64,000 bases of DNA from Actinacidiphila epipremni (GCF_012034175.1 NZ_JAATEJ010000031.1:23926-87925), one strand, 5' to 3'; positions 31,219 through 42,693 are shown, numbered from the stretch's first letter. Numbers and translations are program-made. Notes: generated by a model not told the origin, from the sequence alone.

Positions 31219-32378
31219 TCCATGCCGTGCAACGGCAGCCGCATCATGGTCGGCTCCGCCACCGCGGCGCTCTCCTGCGGTCCGACCGTACCGTCGGTCG
31301 GGTCGTCCTCGAAGACGAACTGGCGCCCGCTCGGCAGCAGTTCCAGCCGGTCGTGCAGCATCACCGACTCACCCCTGTGCAATATGCGCACGATTCCGCG
31401 GGCCAGCGGCAGCACGGTGTCCCGGTCGGGCAGCCTGCGCCGCACCCTCGTACCGTTCGCACTGCGCTCGTCCAGGACGCTCAGCGCGCCGCCCTGGTAG
31501 CGCAGCACCACATGCGTACGGCTCACGGACTCCACCGCGGTGTCGTCGATCCAGGCGCCGAGCGCCACGCCGCCGCCGGCCGGCGCGCGGCCCACGGCCA
31601 CCGGCTCGCCCTCGGTCACCATGAAGCGGCCCCGCACCGTCCCGTCCATGACCACCTTGACCTGCGCGCGGGGCGCACGCGGCCCGGCGTCGGCGAGCGG
31701 CACGCCGTGCGTGGGGCACAGCACCTGGTCCTTGCGGCGGCGGGGCAGCGCCGTCCCGGGATGCTCGGCGGAGCCGAACAGCGGGCAGCCGGGCTCCGGG
31801 CAGCGCCACTCGCGGCTGAGCACCGCGCGGTGGCGGGCCGACGGCTCCCAGCGCCGGACCACGCCCGCCTGCAGCAGCAGCCCTTCCTCCTCCTTGCGGG
31901 AGACCTGCCACTCCTCGGGCACCGGCATGATCCGCGGGCGCACGCCCACGCTTCCGTCGGGCTGCAGGACAGGGCGCAGGAAGCGGTCCCGGTCGCCGGG
32001 GATCCACGGGTAGGCGCGGTGGAAGTCCAGGAAGTTGTCGGCGCTGACCACCCGCAGGCCGAGCGCGTCGGCCAGCTCCAGGATGCGGTCGTCCGCGCGC
32101 GGCAGCACTTCCAGCTTCCCGCCGGCGTACCAGCGGCCGAGGTCGTGGCGTTCGGCGGCCGTCAGGCGCCCGTCGGTGAGCAGCGCGCGGTCGGTGATCG
32201 CGTACACCTGCACGGCCGGGTCGCGGGCGAAGTCCGCCAGCGCGTCCAGTACGCCCGCGAGCCGGGCGAGGTCCGCGGCCCGCTCGCCGCCGAGCGCCGG
32301 TTCGCGTACGACGTTGGCCACGTCGATCACGTACTCCGCGGCCGAGGTGTCCAGGGTCAGGCGGCGCTCGAACGGCAT
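31215..32378 (-). CDS. NYN/PIN-type nuclease-like protein fused to FHA domain
   Basis: 387 residues. The first ~130 read as a NYN/Zc3h12a-like PIN domain: YVIDVANVV (Asp19, Asn22), ITDR (Asp63), ADDRILELADALG (Asp96/97), VVSADNFLDF (Asp114, Asp118), the acidic set expected of a metal-dependent RNase. A cysteine-rich patch follows (C193-x4-C198, C221-x2-H224), possibly a zinc ribbon. An FHA domain is at about 225-325 (AVGRAP, SVSRTHVVL, SANGTRV). It is first in an operon with the kinase, overlapping by 4 bp. The nuclease call rests on motif reading only. Start set at ATG 32378; small upstream extensions are possible. Confidence 0.75.
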
Positions 32379-32481
32379 GTGTCCAGAAGCTAGCACCGCC
32401 CGGCCGGACCGGTCGCCGGGACGGGTGGAAGGCGTGGAATCGGACGGCGTTGTCGGTGGCTGCCCGTAGGCTTGCCTTCCT

Positions 32482-34518
32482 ATGACTGACACGTCCCCAC
32501 CCGCACTCACCGACCTGCTGCACGCCGCCGTCACCGCCGTCGGAGGCGTGGAGCGGCCCGGGCAGGTCGCCATGGCCGAGGCCGTCGCCGCCGCCGTGGA
32601 CGACACATCGCATCTGCTCGTCCAGGCCGGCACGGGCACCGGCAAGTCCCTGGGGTATCTGGTGCCCGCGCTCGCCCACGGCGAGCGCGTGGTGGTCGCC
32701 ACCGCCACGCTGGCGCTGCAGCGCCAGCTCGTGGAGCGGGATTTGCCCCGTACGGTCGCGGCCCTCAAGCCGCTGCTGCGCCGCGAGCCGCAGTTCGCCA
32801 TGCTCAAGGGCAGGTCGAACTATTTGTGCCTGCACCGCCTCCACGAGGGCGTGCCGCAGGACGACGAAGAGGGCCTGTTCGACCCCTTCGAGGCCGCCGC
32901 GCCGACCAGCAAGCTCGGCCAGGACCTGCTCCGTATGCGCGACTGGGCGGACGAGACGGAGACCGGCGACCGCGACGGCCTGACCCCCGGCGTCTCGGAC
33001 CGGGCGTGGGGCCAGGTGTCGGTCAGCTCGCGGGAGTGCCTGGGCGCGACCAAGTGCGCCTACGGTGCCGAGTGCTTCGCCGAGGCGGCGCGGGAGCGCG
33101 CCAAGCTGGCCGACGTGGTGGTCACCAATCACGCGCTGCTGGCGATCGACGCCATCGAGGGCACACCGGTGCTGCCCGCCCACGAGGTGCTGATCATCGA
33201 CGAGGGGCATGAGCTCGTCTCCCGGGTGACGGGTGTCGCGACGGGCGAGCTGACCCCCGGAAGCGTGAACCGCGCGGTCAAGCGCGCCGCCCGGCTCGTC
33301 AACGAGAAGGCCGCCGACGCCCTGCTGAGCGCCGCCGAGGGCTTCGAACGGGTCATGGAGCTGGCGCTGCCCGGACGGCTGGAGCAGATCCCCGAGGATC
33401 TGCTCTACGTCCTGTCCGCGCTGCGCGACGCCTGCCGGCAGGTCATCACCGCGCTGGGCGACACGCGCGACAAGTCGGTGCAGGACGAGGACGCGGTGCG
33501 CAAGCAGGCCCTCGGCGCCGTGGAGAACGTGCACGACGTGAGCGAGCGGCTCGTCGCGGCGTCGGAGTACGACGTGGTGTGGTGCGACCGCCACGACCGC
33601 TTCGGTGCCTCGCTGCGGATCGCGCCGCTCAATGTGTCCGGCCTGCTGCGCGAGAAGCTGTTCACCGAGCGCTCCGTCGTGCTGACCTCCGCGACCCTCA
33701 AGCTCGGCGGGGACTTCAACGGGGTGGCCGCCTCGATGGGCCTTTCCGCCGAGGGCACCGCGGGGGAGGGGGAGGCACGCTGGAAGGGCATCGACGTCGG
33801 CTCGCCCTTCGACTACCGCAAGCAGGGCATCCTGTACGTCGCCCGGCATCTGTCCGCGCCGGGCCGGGACGCGGGCCGCGCCGACATGCTGGACGAACTG
33901 GCCGAGCTGATCGAGGCGGCGGGCGGCCGTACGCTCGGGCTCTTCTCGTCGATGCGGGGCGCGCAGGCGGCTGCGGAGGCGATGCGCGAGCGGCTGGACC
34001 ATCCGGTGCTGCTGCAGGGCGAGGAGACCCTGGGCGAGCTCATCAAGGCCTTCGGGCAGGACGCCCGGACATGCCTTTTCGGCACGCTGTCGCTGTGGCA
34101 GGGCGTGGACGTGCCGGGGGCGAACTGCCAGTTGGTGGTCATGGACCGGATTCCCTTCCCGCGCCCCGACGACCCGCTGATGAGCGCCCGGCAGAAGTCG
34201 GTGGAGGAACACGGCGGGAACGGATTCATGGCGGTCGCCGCCACGCATGCCGCGCTGCTGATGGCGCAGGGCGCCGGGCGGCTGATCAGGGCCTCGGGAG
34301 ACCGCGGGGTCGTCGCGGTGCTGGACCCGCGGCTCGCGACCGCCCGCTACGGCGGCTTCCTGCGGGCGTCCATGCCCGACCTCTGGTACACGACCGACCG
34401 CAACCAGGTGCGCCGCTCACTGGCCGCCATCGACGCGTCGGCGAAGGCCGCGTCCGCGGAGAAGGCGACCGGGAAGGTCCCCGGGACGACTGCCGAGAAG
34501 GCCGCGGTCACGGCCTGA
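32482..34518 (+). CDS. dinG: DinG/XPD-like ATP-dependent DNA helicase
   Basis: 678 residues. Superfamily-2 iron-sulfur helicase, 5'-3' polarity by family, unwinding damaged or R-loop DNA. Walker A is in QAGTGTGKSLGYLVPAL, the Walker B box is LIIDEGHELV, and motif VI is HAALLMAQGAGRLIR. Between motifs I and II are four spaced cysteines (CLHRL, ECLGATKCAYGAECF) able to hold a 4Fe-4S cluster. The C-terminus is Ala/Lys-rich. A TAGGCT -10 candidate (32467-32472) lies 9 nt before the ATG. It converges with lexA. Confidence 0.9.
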   Translation: MTDTSPPALTDLLHAAVTAVGGVERPGQVAMAEAVAAAVDDTSHLLVQAGTGTGKSLGYLVPALAHGERVVVATATLALQRQLVERDLPRTVAALKPLLRREPQFAMLKGRSNYLCLHRLHEGVPQDDEEGLFDPFEAAAPTSKLGQDLLRMRDWADETETGDRDGLTPGVSDRAWGQVSVSSRECLGATKCAYGAECFAEAARERAKLADVVVTNHALLAIDAIEGTPVLPAHEVLIIDEGHELVSRVTGVATGELTPGSVNRAVKRAARLVNEKAADALLSAAEGFERVMELALPGRLEQIPEDLLYVLSALRDACRQVITALGDTRDKSVQDEDAVRKQALGAVENVHDVSERLVAASEYDVVWCDRHDRFGASLRIAPLNVSGLLREKLFTERSVVLTSATLKLGGDFNGVAASMGLSAEGTAGEGEARWKGIDVGSPFDYRKQGILYVARHLSAPGRDAGRADMLDELAELIEAAGGRTLGLFSSMRGAQAAAEAMRERLDHPVLLQGEETLGELIKAFGQDARTCLFGTLSLWQGVDVPGANCQLVVMDRIPFPRPDDPLMSARQKSVEEHGGNGFMAVAATHAALLMAQGAGRLIRASGDRGVVAVLDPRLATARYGGFLRASMPDLWYTTDRNQVRRSLAAIDASAKAASAEKATGKVPGTTAEKAAVTA

Positions 34519-34570
34519 GCACCCCGCTGCGGTGCGCGGAGAAGCACTCCGGCCGCGGAGGAACAGTCCG

Positions 34571-34600
34571 GCCCCGGAACCGTCGTACGGATTCCGGGGC
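34571..34600. terminator. Terminator between dinG and lexA
   Basis: GCCCCGGAACCGT (34571-34583) folds back on ACGG-A-TTCCGGGGC (34587-34600) with a 3-nt loop and one bulged A: 13 bp in two blocks. It serves both converging genes. Confidence 0.75.
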
Positions 34601-34635
34601 ACGCGGACGAGCGGCCGGGGCCGAGCGGTCGGGGC

Positions 34636-35415
34636 TCAGACGCGGCGCAGCACCGCGACGACCTTGCCCAGGATGGTCGCCTCGTCGCCGGGGATGGGCT
34701 GGTAGGCGGCGTTGTGCGGCAGCAGCCACACATGGCCGTTGTCCCGCTTGAAGCGCTTGACGGTGGCCTCACCGTCCAGCATGGCCGCGACGATGTCGCC
34801 GTTCTCGGCGACCGGCTGGCGGCGGACGGTGACCCAGTCGCCGTCGCAGATGGCGGCCTCGATCATCGAGTCACCAACCACCTTCAGCACGAACAGCTCG
34901 CCGTCGCCCACGAGTTGACGCGGCAGCGGGAAGACGTCCTCCACCGACTCCTCGGCGAGGATCGGCCCGCCGGCGGCGATCCGGCCGACCAGCGGCACAT
35001 AGGAGGCCGAGGGCTTGCCGGAGGTGTCGGTCGGCTGCGGGTGCCCCGCGTCCGAGGCGCGCACTTCGTACGCCCGCGGGCGGTGCGGGTCGCGGCGCAG
35101 AAAGCCTTTCCGCTCCAGTGCCATGAGCTGGTGGGCGACCGAGGACGTGCTGGACAGGCCCACGGCCTGGCCGATTTCCCGCATGGACGGCGGGTATCCG
35201 CGGCGCTGCACCGAATCCCTGATGACGTCGATGACCCTGCGCTGGCGTTCGGTGAGGCCGGAGCTGTCGGCGCGAATACCCGGGGGCCGTCCGGGAAGGG
35301 AGCGCGCGGGCTTCGGGCTGTTCTCTTCGTTCATCACGTCCAACGGGCCGATTCGATCCGGGGAGCGGTCATGGGCGGTCAATGTCGCTGTGGCGCTCTC
35401 TGCGGCGGTGGTCAC
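34636..35415 (-). CDS. lexA: LexA repressor / SOS regulator
   Basis: 259 residues. The winged-helix DNA-binding domain (about 52-115) contains TERQRRVIDVIRDSVQRRG and SMREIGQAVGLSSTSSVAHQL. The S24 peptidase half has the Ala148-Gly149 cleavage site in GRIAAGGP, nucleophile Ser183 in VVGDSMIEAA and Lys220 in EATVKRF. The GTG at 35415 (VTTAAESATA) is chosen because GAAAGGGG precedes it and streptomycete LexA proteins begin this way; an ATG at about residue 28 is an alternative. It is probably autoregulated through two SOS boxes upstream. Confidence 0.96.
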   Translation of the reverse strand: MTTAAESATATLTAHDRSPDRIGPLDVMNEENSPKPARSLPGRPPGIRADSSGLTERQRRVIDVIRDSVQRRGYPPSMREIGQAVGLSSTSSVAHQLMALERKGFLRRDPHRPRAYEVRASDAGHPQPTDTSGKPSASYVPLVGRIAAGGPILAEESVEDVFPLPRQLVGDGELFVLKVVGDSMIEAAICDGDWVTVRRQPVAENGDIVAAMLDGEATVKRFKRDNGHVWLLPHNAAYQPIPGDEATILGKVVAVLRRV

Positions 35416-35519
35416 GGCGGCCCCTTTCGAGATGTTCTCCCACCGCATGAAGTGCGGGAGGCCCGCTTCCCAGCCGCGGGCAGTTAGTACAACGGTAGTG
35501 GGTTTCGAAAGGTTGCGCC

Positions 35520-35531
35520 AAACACACGTTC
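35520..35531 (-). promoter_or_regulatory. SOS box 1 upstream of lexA
   Basis: Read on the minus strand: GAAC-GTGT-GTTT, one mismatch from GAAC-N4-GTTC, with flanking C and G as in the 14-bp consensus. It lies about 105 bp upstream of the lexA start codon. Confidence 0.75.
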
Positions 35532-35582
35532 GAGTGAATTTGCATAAATCCGCTGACGTGATCAAGGTACCGGGTGTATTGA

Positions 35583-35598
35583 TCGAATGGAAGTTCGA
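35583..35598 (-). promoter_or_regulatory. SOS box 2 upstream of lexA
   Basis: TCGAATGGAAGTTCGA: GAAT-GGAA-GTTC core with one mismatch, and matching TCG/CGA flanks. It lies about 50 bp beyond box 1. LexA boxes in pairs usually mark tight autoregulation. Confidence 0.65.
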
Positions 35599-35786
35599 TT
35601 CTCGAAGAGGTCTGCGCGCCCCGCGCCGTTCCTCCCGCACCGCGGGAAGCGGCGGCCGTGACCCTGCGGTGGCGCCGCCCTCCAGTGTGTCACCGACACC
35701 CCGGCCGCGCCGCCGACCGCGGACCTCCGGTGGCGCGCCCGGCGGGCGGCTTGCGACACGCGGAAGGAGCGGGTTGAATCCGTCCC

Positions 35787-35832
35787 ACCACATCTAGTGG
35801 TTGGATGTGACCCGGCCACCACGGGTTGTGGT
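35787..35832 (+). promoter_or_regulatory. Tandem NrdR boxes upstream of nrdR-nrdJ
   Basis: Two copies of ACCAC-N5-GTGGT, at 35787-35801 (N5 = ATCTA) and 35818-35832 (N5 = GGGTT). They start 31 bp apart, about three helical turns. Paired NrdR boxes with this spacing are the rule for NrdR-controlled reductase genes, so autorepression of nrdR and repression of nrdJ is expected. Confidence 0.75.
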
Positions 35833-35965
35833 CCGATGAAGGCCCCCCTGGGTGCAACGCCGAGAGAATCACCTATGCTTGGGGCTGCTTCCCGGGGTCG
35901 TACGACGTTGCGGGAGCCTTGTCGCCGTGCGCGCTCCCCAGGGAGCGAGGGAGGGAGTAGGAACG

Positions 35966-36478
35966 ATGCACTGCCCCTTCTGCCGGCACTCCGACAGCCG
36001 TGTCGTCGACAGCCGCACCACGGACGACGGCGCCTCGATCCGCAGGCGCCGGCAGTGCCCACACTGCAGCCGCCGGTTCACCACGGTGGAGACGGCGTCA
36101 CTGATGGTGATCAAACGCAGTGGCGTCACCGAACCCTTCAGTCGCAGCAAGGTGATCGCCGGCGTGCGCAAGGCATGCCAGGGCCGCCCCGTCACGGAGG
36201 ACGCGCTAGCCCAGCTCGGGCAGCGGGTCGAGGAGGCGGTCAGGGCCACCGGCAGCGCGGAGCTGTCGACCCACGACGTGGGACTGGCCATACTCGGCCC
36301 GCTCCAGGACCTCGACGTCGTCGCGTATCTGCGGTTCGCCTCGGTGTATCGCGCGTTCGATTCGCTGGAGGACTTCGAGACGGCCATCAGGGAGCTGCGC
36401 GAGCAGCTGCCACCCACCACTCCTGGCGGACTCGACGAGGACCTCGGCGTCCCCGCGCCCGCATCCGCCGCCGACTGA
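35966..36478 (+). CDS. nrdR: Transcriptional repressor NrdR
   Basis: 170 residues. The N-terminal zinc ribbon has C3-x2-C6 and C31-x2-C34 (MHCPFC, QCPHC), with RRRRQCPHCSRRFTTVE for DNA binding. The ATP-cone domain (about 46-136) opens VIKRSGVTEPFSRSKVIAGVRKAC and senses (d)ATP. NrdR represses ribonucleotide reductase genes when dNTPs are ample. nrdJ follows 121 bp on, the standard streptomycete pair. The ATG at 35966 is set by MHCPFCRH and a GGGAGTAGGA site. Confidence 0.97.
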   Translation: MHCPFCRHSDSRVVDSRTTDDGASIRRRRQCPHCSRRFTTVETASLMVIKRSGVTEPFSRSKVIAGVRKACQGRPVTEDALAQLGQRVEEAVRATGSAELSTHDVGLAILGPLQDLDVVAYLRFASVYRAFDSLEDFETAIRELREQLPPTTPGGLDEDLGVPAPASAAD

Positions 36479-36599
36479 GCAGCGGCGCGCAGGACACACA
36501 TCTTGTTGCCGGAGCGCCACGCGCCGAGGCCATGGACAACACCGTGCTGCGGGAAGAACCGCGCACATCAGGGCGTTTTCGCCCGTATAGGGAGGCGGA

Positions 36600-39491
<2,892 letters not shown>

Positions 39492-39550
39492 CCGGTCGTC
39501 GCCGGGAGGCGGACGGCGCCCGCTGATCCGCTGAGCGGTGCGTGACGGAC

Positions 39551-39583
39551 GAGGGCGGGGAGCGTGACGGGCTCCCCGCCCTC
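39551..39583. terminator. Strong terminator after nrdJ
   Basis: GAGGGCGGGGAGC (39551-39563) and GCTCCCCGCCCTC (39571-39583) make a perfect 13-bp stem with a 7-nt loop. It separates nrdJ from the next gene in the same direction. Confidence 0.88.
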
Positions 39584-39637
39584 GCGCATGCCCGGAAGGT
39601 TGCGGCCGAGCGGCGAAACCGACGGCCGCCGCACCAC

Positions 39638-39643
39638 TACGAT
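39638..39643 (+). promoter_or_regulatory. -10 element for a leaderless DUF4937 transcript
   Basis: TACGAT ends 6 nt before the GTG at 39650, the same arrangement as at dapF. This also argues for GTG 39650 as the true start. Confidence 0.5.
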
Positions 39644-39649
39644 GGCGCG

Positions 39650-40255
39650 GTGTTGGTGAAGTGGATACGCTGCGGCGTCCTCGACCGTGACGGTTTCGAC
39701 CGGGGTCAGCGCACCTGGGTGGCGCTCAGGGAACGGCCGGGCTTCCACGGCCAGGCGGGGGGCTGGAGCCGTTCACAGCCCGGCGTGGCCCATCTGTTCG
39801 GCTTCTGGGACGGGCAGCAGTCCTACGACGCCTTCATGGCAGGGCCGCACGCGGAGCTGGCGGCGGCGCAGGCCGGCACCTACGAGATGCTGGCCGCGCG
39901 GACGTTCACCCACCGGCTGGACGTCAAGGTGGGGTTCGAGCCGCGCTTCACGGACGCGGACCTGCTGCGGGTGGCGCTGTGCAAGGTGCGCCCGGAGCGG
40001 GTCGACCACTTCACGCAGATGCAGGAGCGGGTCTGGAACCCCGCGATGGCCGGGTCTCCCGGCATGCTGCGCGGGCTGTTCGCCGAGGGGTCGGACAGCG
40101 ACTTCCTGGTGCTCTCGGCGTGGGATTCGGCCACCGAGCACGGCAAGTACCGCGAAGGGGCGGTGACGCGGCTTTCGGAGCGGGCCGACCTGGACGCCGA
40201 TGTGCTGTCGGTCGCGGGCGACATCGTCGACGTCGTGCCGGGGTGGACCGTCTGA
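39650..40255 (+). CDS. DUF4937 (YdbC-like) family protein
   Basis: 201 residues, two ferredoxin-like (dimeric alpha-beta barrel) halves. Landmarks: KWIRCGVLDRDGFDRGQRTW, GWSRSQPGVAHLFGFWDG, and in the second half ERVWNPAMAGSPGMLRGLF and FLVLSAWDSATEHGKYR. Function unknown; similar folds are seen in antibiotic monooxygenase-like proteins, but no catalytic residues are evident. The start is chosen from the promoter position; in-frame TTG 39653 or GTG 39656 are alternatives. Confidence 0.8.
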   Translation: MLVKWIRCGVLDRDGFDRGQRTWVALRERPGFHGQAGGWSRSQPGVAHLFGFWDGQQSYDAFMAGPHAELAAAQAGTYEMLAARTFTHRLDVKVGFEPRFTDADLLRVALCKVRPERVDHFTQMQERVWNPAMAGSPGMLRGLFAEGSDSDFLVLSAWDSATEHGKYREGAVTRLSERADLDADVLSVAGDIVDVVPGWTV

Positions 40256-40264
40256 GCACCTGAC

Positions 40265-40318
40265 CGTCCGACTCGTCAGAGCCGTCGGACTCGTCAGAGC
40301 CGTCAGGCACGTCGGACC
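40265..40318 (+). repeat. 18-nt tandem repeat, about three units
   Basis: Units at 40265-40282 and 40283-40300 differ by one base (CGTC[C/G]GACTCGTCAGAGC); the third (40301-40318) is degenerate. It lies just after the DUF4937 stop, in a convergent gap. It is too short for a CRISPR and has no spacers. Confidence 0.6.
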
Positions 40319-40361
40319 GGCGTCCTGCCGGGTGCGGTGGTGCTCCGGGGCCGCGCCGTGA

Positions 40362-40988
40362 TCAGTCCGCCGGCGGCGGTACGGGCCCGCGGGCGGCGTC
40401 CGGGCGCAGCAGCTCGGCCAGGGCCGCGGTGATCTGCCCGGCGAGCTCGGAGTCCACCGGGGCGTGGTGGCTGATCAGGCGGTACCACATCGTCCCGAAG
40501 GCGAAGTCGACGGCGAGGTCGAGGGACATCGCGGCGTCCGAGAGCTCGCCGCCGGCGACGCCTCGGGCCAGCAGGTCGCGCAGCGCCTGGCGGCGCGGGC
40601 CGATGACGGTGCCCTGGAGCCGCCGGGAGAGCTCCGGGTCGTGCTGCGCCTCGGCCATCAGCCCGACCAGCGCGTTGCCGGTGAGCGCGGTGGTCAGGGA
40701 GAAGGTCGCGTCCAGCAGCATGCGCACGTCGCTCAGCGTGTCGCCGGTCTCCGGGTTCAGCTGTTCCGCCCTGAGCAGCGCGAGGTCGCGCAGGGCGTCG
40801 ATCAGCACGTCCTGCTTGGCCGGCCACCACCGGTAGACGGTCTGGCGTCCGACGCCCGCCTTCTCCGCGATGCCCTTCATCGTCAGCGCCTGGTAGCCGC
40901 TGCTCCGGCAGAGCTCCAGCGCCGCGTCGAGCACCGCGCGTCTGGCCGTCTCGCTGCGGGGCCTGCCCCGTACGGGTGTCTCGTCCAT
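40362..40988 (-). CDS. TetR-family transcriptional regulator
   Basis: 208 residues. The N-terminal helix-turn-helix (about 14-60) reads AVLDAALELC, TMKGIAEKAGVGRQTVYRWWPAKQDVL. The C-terminal ligand domain is of the TetR_C type found with VGLMAEAQHDPELSRRL. It diverges from two SDR oxidoreductase genes with 77 bp between; a 13-bp palindrome sits in that gap, so it most likely represses them and itself. The inducer is unknown. Confidence 0.93.
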   Translation of the reverse strand: MDETPVRGRPRSETARRAVLDAALELCRSSGYQALTMKGIAEKAGVGRQTVYRWWPAKQDVLIDALRDLALLRAEQLNPETGDTLSDVRMLLDATFSLTTALTGNALVGLMAEAQHDPELSRRLQGTVIGPRRQALRDLLARGVAGGELSDAAMSLDLAVDFAFGTMWYRLISHHAPVDSELAGQITAALAELLRPDAARGPVPPPAD

Positions 40989-41021
40989 GAACTCACTTTA
41001 CAAGGCATGGTGTCTCGCATA

Positions 41022-41034
41022 TCGTTGTTAACGA
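41022..41034. promoter_or_regulatory. Probable TetR operator
   Basis: TCGTT-GTT-AACGA is a perfect 5+5 palindrome in the 77-bp divergent gap. Direct copies of TGTCTCG flank it at 41011 and 41042, exactly 31 bp apart, so the true site may be larger. Confidence 0.6.
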
Positions 41035-41065
41035 GTCAGGATGTCTCGTAAATGGGGAGCGCGCA

Positions 41066-41797
41066 ATGCCCGAACCGACACAGTGTGTCGTCGTCATCGG
41101 TGGCACGTCCGGAATCGGCCTGGCGACGGCCGAGGAGCAGCTGCGGGCCGGCCGCCGGGTGGTCGTCACCGGCCGCGACAAGGCCCGGCTCGACGCCGCG
41201 CTGGCCCGGCTCGGCGAGGGCGCGACGGGCGCGGCGCTCGACGCGCTGGACGAGGCGGCGACCCACGAATTCTTCGAGGGGCTCGGCGAGATCGACCATG
41301 TGGTGGTCGCCGTCACCGGCAGCACGGCGGCCGGCCCGTTCGGCGCGCTGCCGATAGCCGACCTGCGGGCGGCGGCGGAGGGCAAGCTCGTGGCCCAGAC
41401 GATCGCGGCGCAGGCGGCCCTGAAGGCGCTGTGCCCCGGCGGCTCGATCACCTTCGTGACCGCCGGCTCCTCCGGCGCCGCCCGGCCCGGGACCGCCGGC
41501 CTGGCCGCGGTCAACGCGGCGGTCGAGGCCATGGTCCCGGTGCTCGCCGTCGAACTGGCCCCGACAAGGGTCAACGCGGTCTCGCCCGGCATCATCGAGA
41601 CCCCCTGGTGGGACTGGATGGACGACGAGACGCGCCGCCGCACCTTCGAGGACTACGCGCGCTCCGCACCCGCCGGCCGGGTGGGGCGTCCGGAGGACAT
41701 CGCCGGAGCGATCGGCTACCTCATCGGGGCGACGTTCACCACCGGTGTGGTGCTCTCCGTCGACGGCGGGTCGCGGCTGCGGCCGGCGGCGCTGTGA
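41066..41797 (+). CDS. SDR-family protein lacking the usual Tyr-x3-Lys
   Basis: 243 residues, Rossmann fold with cofactor loop GGTSGIG (12-18) and VVVTGRDKARLD; the C-terminus has the PGxxxT-like SPGIIETPWW and the SVDGG ending. After the FVTAGSSG strand one expects Y-x-x-x-K; instead the sequence runs ARPGTAGLAAVNAAVEAM, with neither Tyr nor Lys. Thus it belongs to an atypical SDR subgroup, catalysis uncertain. It is the first gene after the TetR operator and overlaps the next SDR gene by GTGA. Confidence 0.85.
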   Translation: MPEPTQCVVVIGGTSGIGLATAEEQLRAGRRVVVTGRDKARLDAALARLGEGATGAALDALDEAATHEFFEGLGEIDHVVVAVTGSTAAGPFGALPIADLRAAAEGKLVAQTIAAQAALKALCPGGSITFVTAGSSGAARPGTAGLAAVNAAVEAMVPVLAVELAPTRVNAVSPGIIETPWWDWMDDETRRRTFEDYARSAPAGRVGRPEDIAGAIGYLIGATFTTGVVLSVDGGSRLRPAAL

Positions 41798-42627
41798 CCG
41801 CGCCCGGGCGGCGGACCGTCCTGATCACCGGCTCCACCGACGGCATGGGCCGCTGGCTGGCCCAGCGCCTCGCCGAGGCGGGCGACCGGGTCCTGGTCCA
41901 CGGCCGGGACGCCGAGCGGGCCGCGCAGGTGCGGGACGCCGTCCGGGAGGCCACCGGCGAGGACCGCGCCGAGGTGCTGCTCGCCGACCTGTCACGGCTG
42001 CCCGAGGTCGACCGGCTCGCCGACGAGGTCCTCGCCCGTACCGAGCGGCTGGACGTCCTGGTCAACAACGCCGGGATCGGCGCCTCACCCGGCGGCGCCC
42101 GGCAGGTCGACGCGTACGGCATCGAGCGCCGGTTCGCCGTGAACTACCTGGCGGGATACCGGCTGACCCGCCGGCTGCTGCCGCTGCTCACGGCGTCCGC
42201 ACCGGCCCGTGTCGTCAACGTCGCCTCCGCGGGGCAGCAGGCCATCGACTTCGCCGACCCGATGCTGGAGAAGGGCTACGACCCGATGCGGGCGTACGCG
42301 CAGAGCAAGCTCGCCCAGATCATGTTCACCTTCGACCTCGCGCAGGAGCTCAGCGGGACGGGCGTGACGGTGGACGCGCTGCATCCGGCGACGTTCATGG
42401 ACACCACCATGGTCCGGGAGAGCGGCATAAGCCCCTGGAGCACGGTCGAGGAGGGCGGGGCGGCCACCCTGCGGCTCATCAACGCCGCCGGCTCCGGCAG
42501 CGGGCGCTACTTCAACGGCACGAGCCAGGCCCGCGCCGACCGGCAGGCGTACGACGCCGGCGCCCGCGAGCAGCTCAGGCGCCTGTCGGAGGAACTGACG
42601 GCGGGGCCCGCGGGCACCGGGCGCTGA
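41794..42627 (+). CDS. SDR-family NAD(P)-dependent oxidoreductase
   Basis: 277 residues. The nucleotide loop is TGSTDGMG, with NNAGIG and NVASAG. The catalytic Tyr and Lys are present in AYAQSKLAQ, so unlike its neighbour it should be active. It is of the retinol dehydrogenase/WW-oxidoreductase-like type (LLADLSRLPEVDRLADEV, LHPATFMDTTM). The GTG at 41794 overlaps the preceding stop (GTGA), indicating coupled translation and a shared job under the TetR regulator. Confidence 0.9.
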   Translation: MTAPGRRTVLITGSTDGMGRWLAQRLAEAGDRVLVHGRDAERAAQVRDAVREATGEDRAEVLLADLSRLPEVDRLADEVLARTERLDVLVNNAGIGASPGGARQVDAYGIERRFAVNYLAGYRLTRRLLPLLTASAPARVVNVASAGQQAIDFADPMLEKGYDPMRAYAQSKLAQIMFTFDLAQELSGTGVTVDALHPATFMDTTMVRESGISPWSTVEEGGAATLRLINAAGSGSGRYFNGTSQARADRQAYDAGAREQLRRLSEELTAGPAGTGR

Positions 42628-42693
42628 CCCGCCGGCGATCGGGCCGGCGGCCCCGCCGAGCCGCGGGCCCGGTCGCACCATAGGGTGAACGGC

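Larger units (their letters stand above)
35416..35965. other. 550-bp lexA-nrdR intergenic control region
   Basis: There is no convincing gene here. It holds two LexA-type boxes on the lexA side and two NrdR-type inverted repeats on the nrdR side, listed separately, plus a possible -10 TATGCT at 35874-35879. The nrdR leader is GA-rich before the GAGGGAGTAGGA ribosome site. Confidence 0.7.

Noticed and set aside
32379..32481. SOS box upstream of dinG
   Set aside because: No GAAC-N4-GTTC with fewer than two mismatches found in the gap.
36479..36599. Cobalamin riboswitch before nrdJ
   Set aside because: The gap is only 121 bp and I see no B12-box-like element; NrdR boxes upstream of nrdR explain the control.
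40265..40318. Possible CRISPR array
   Set aside because: Adjacent 18-nt units with no spacers, and no cas genes anywhere in the window.
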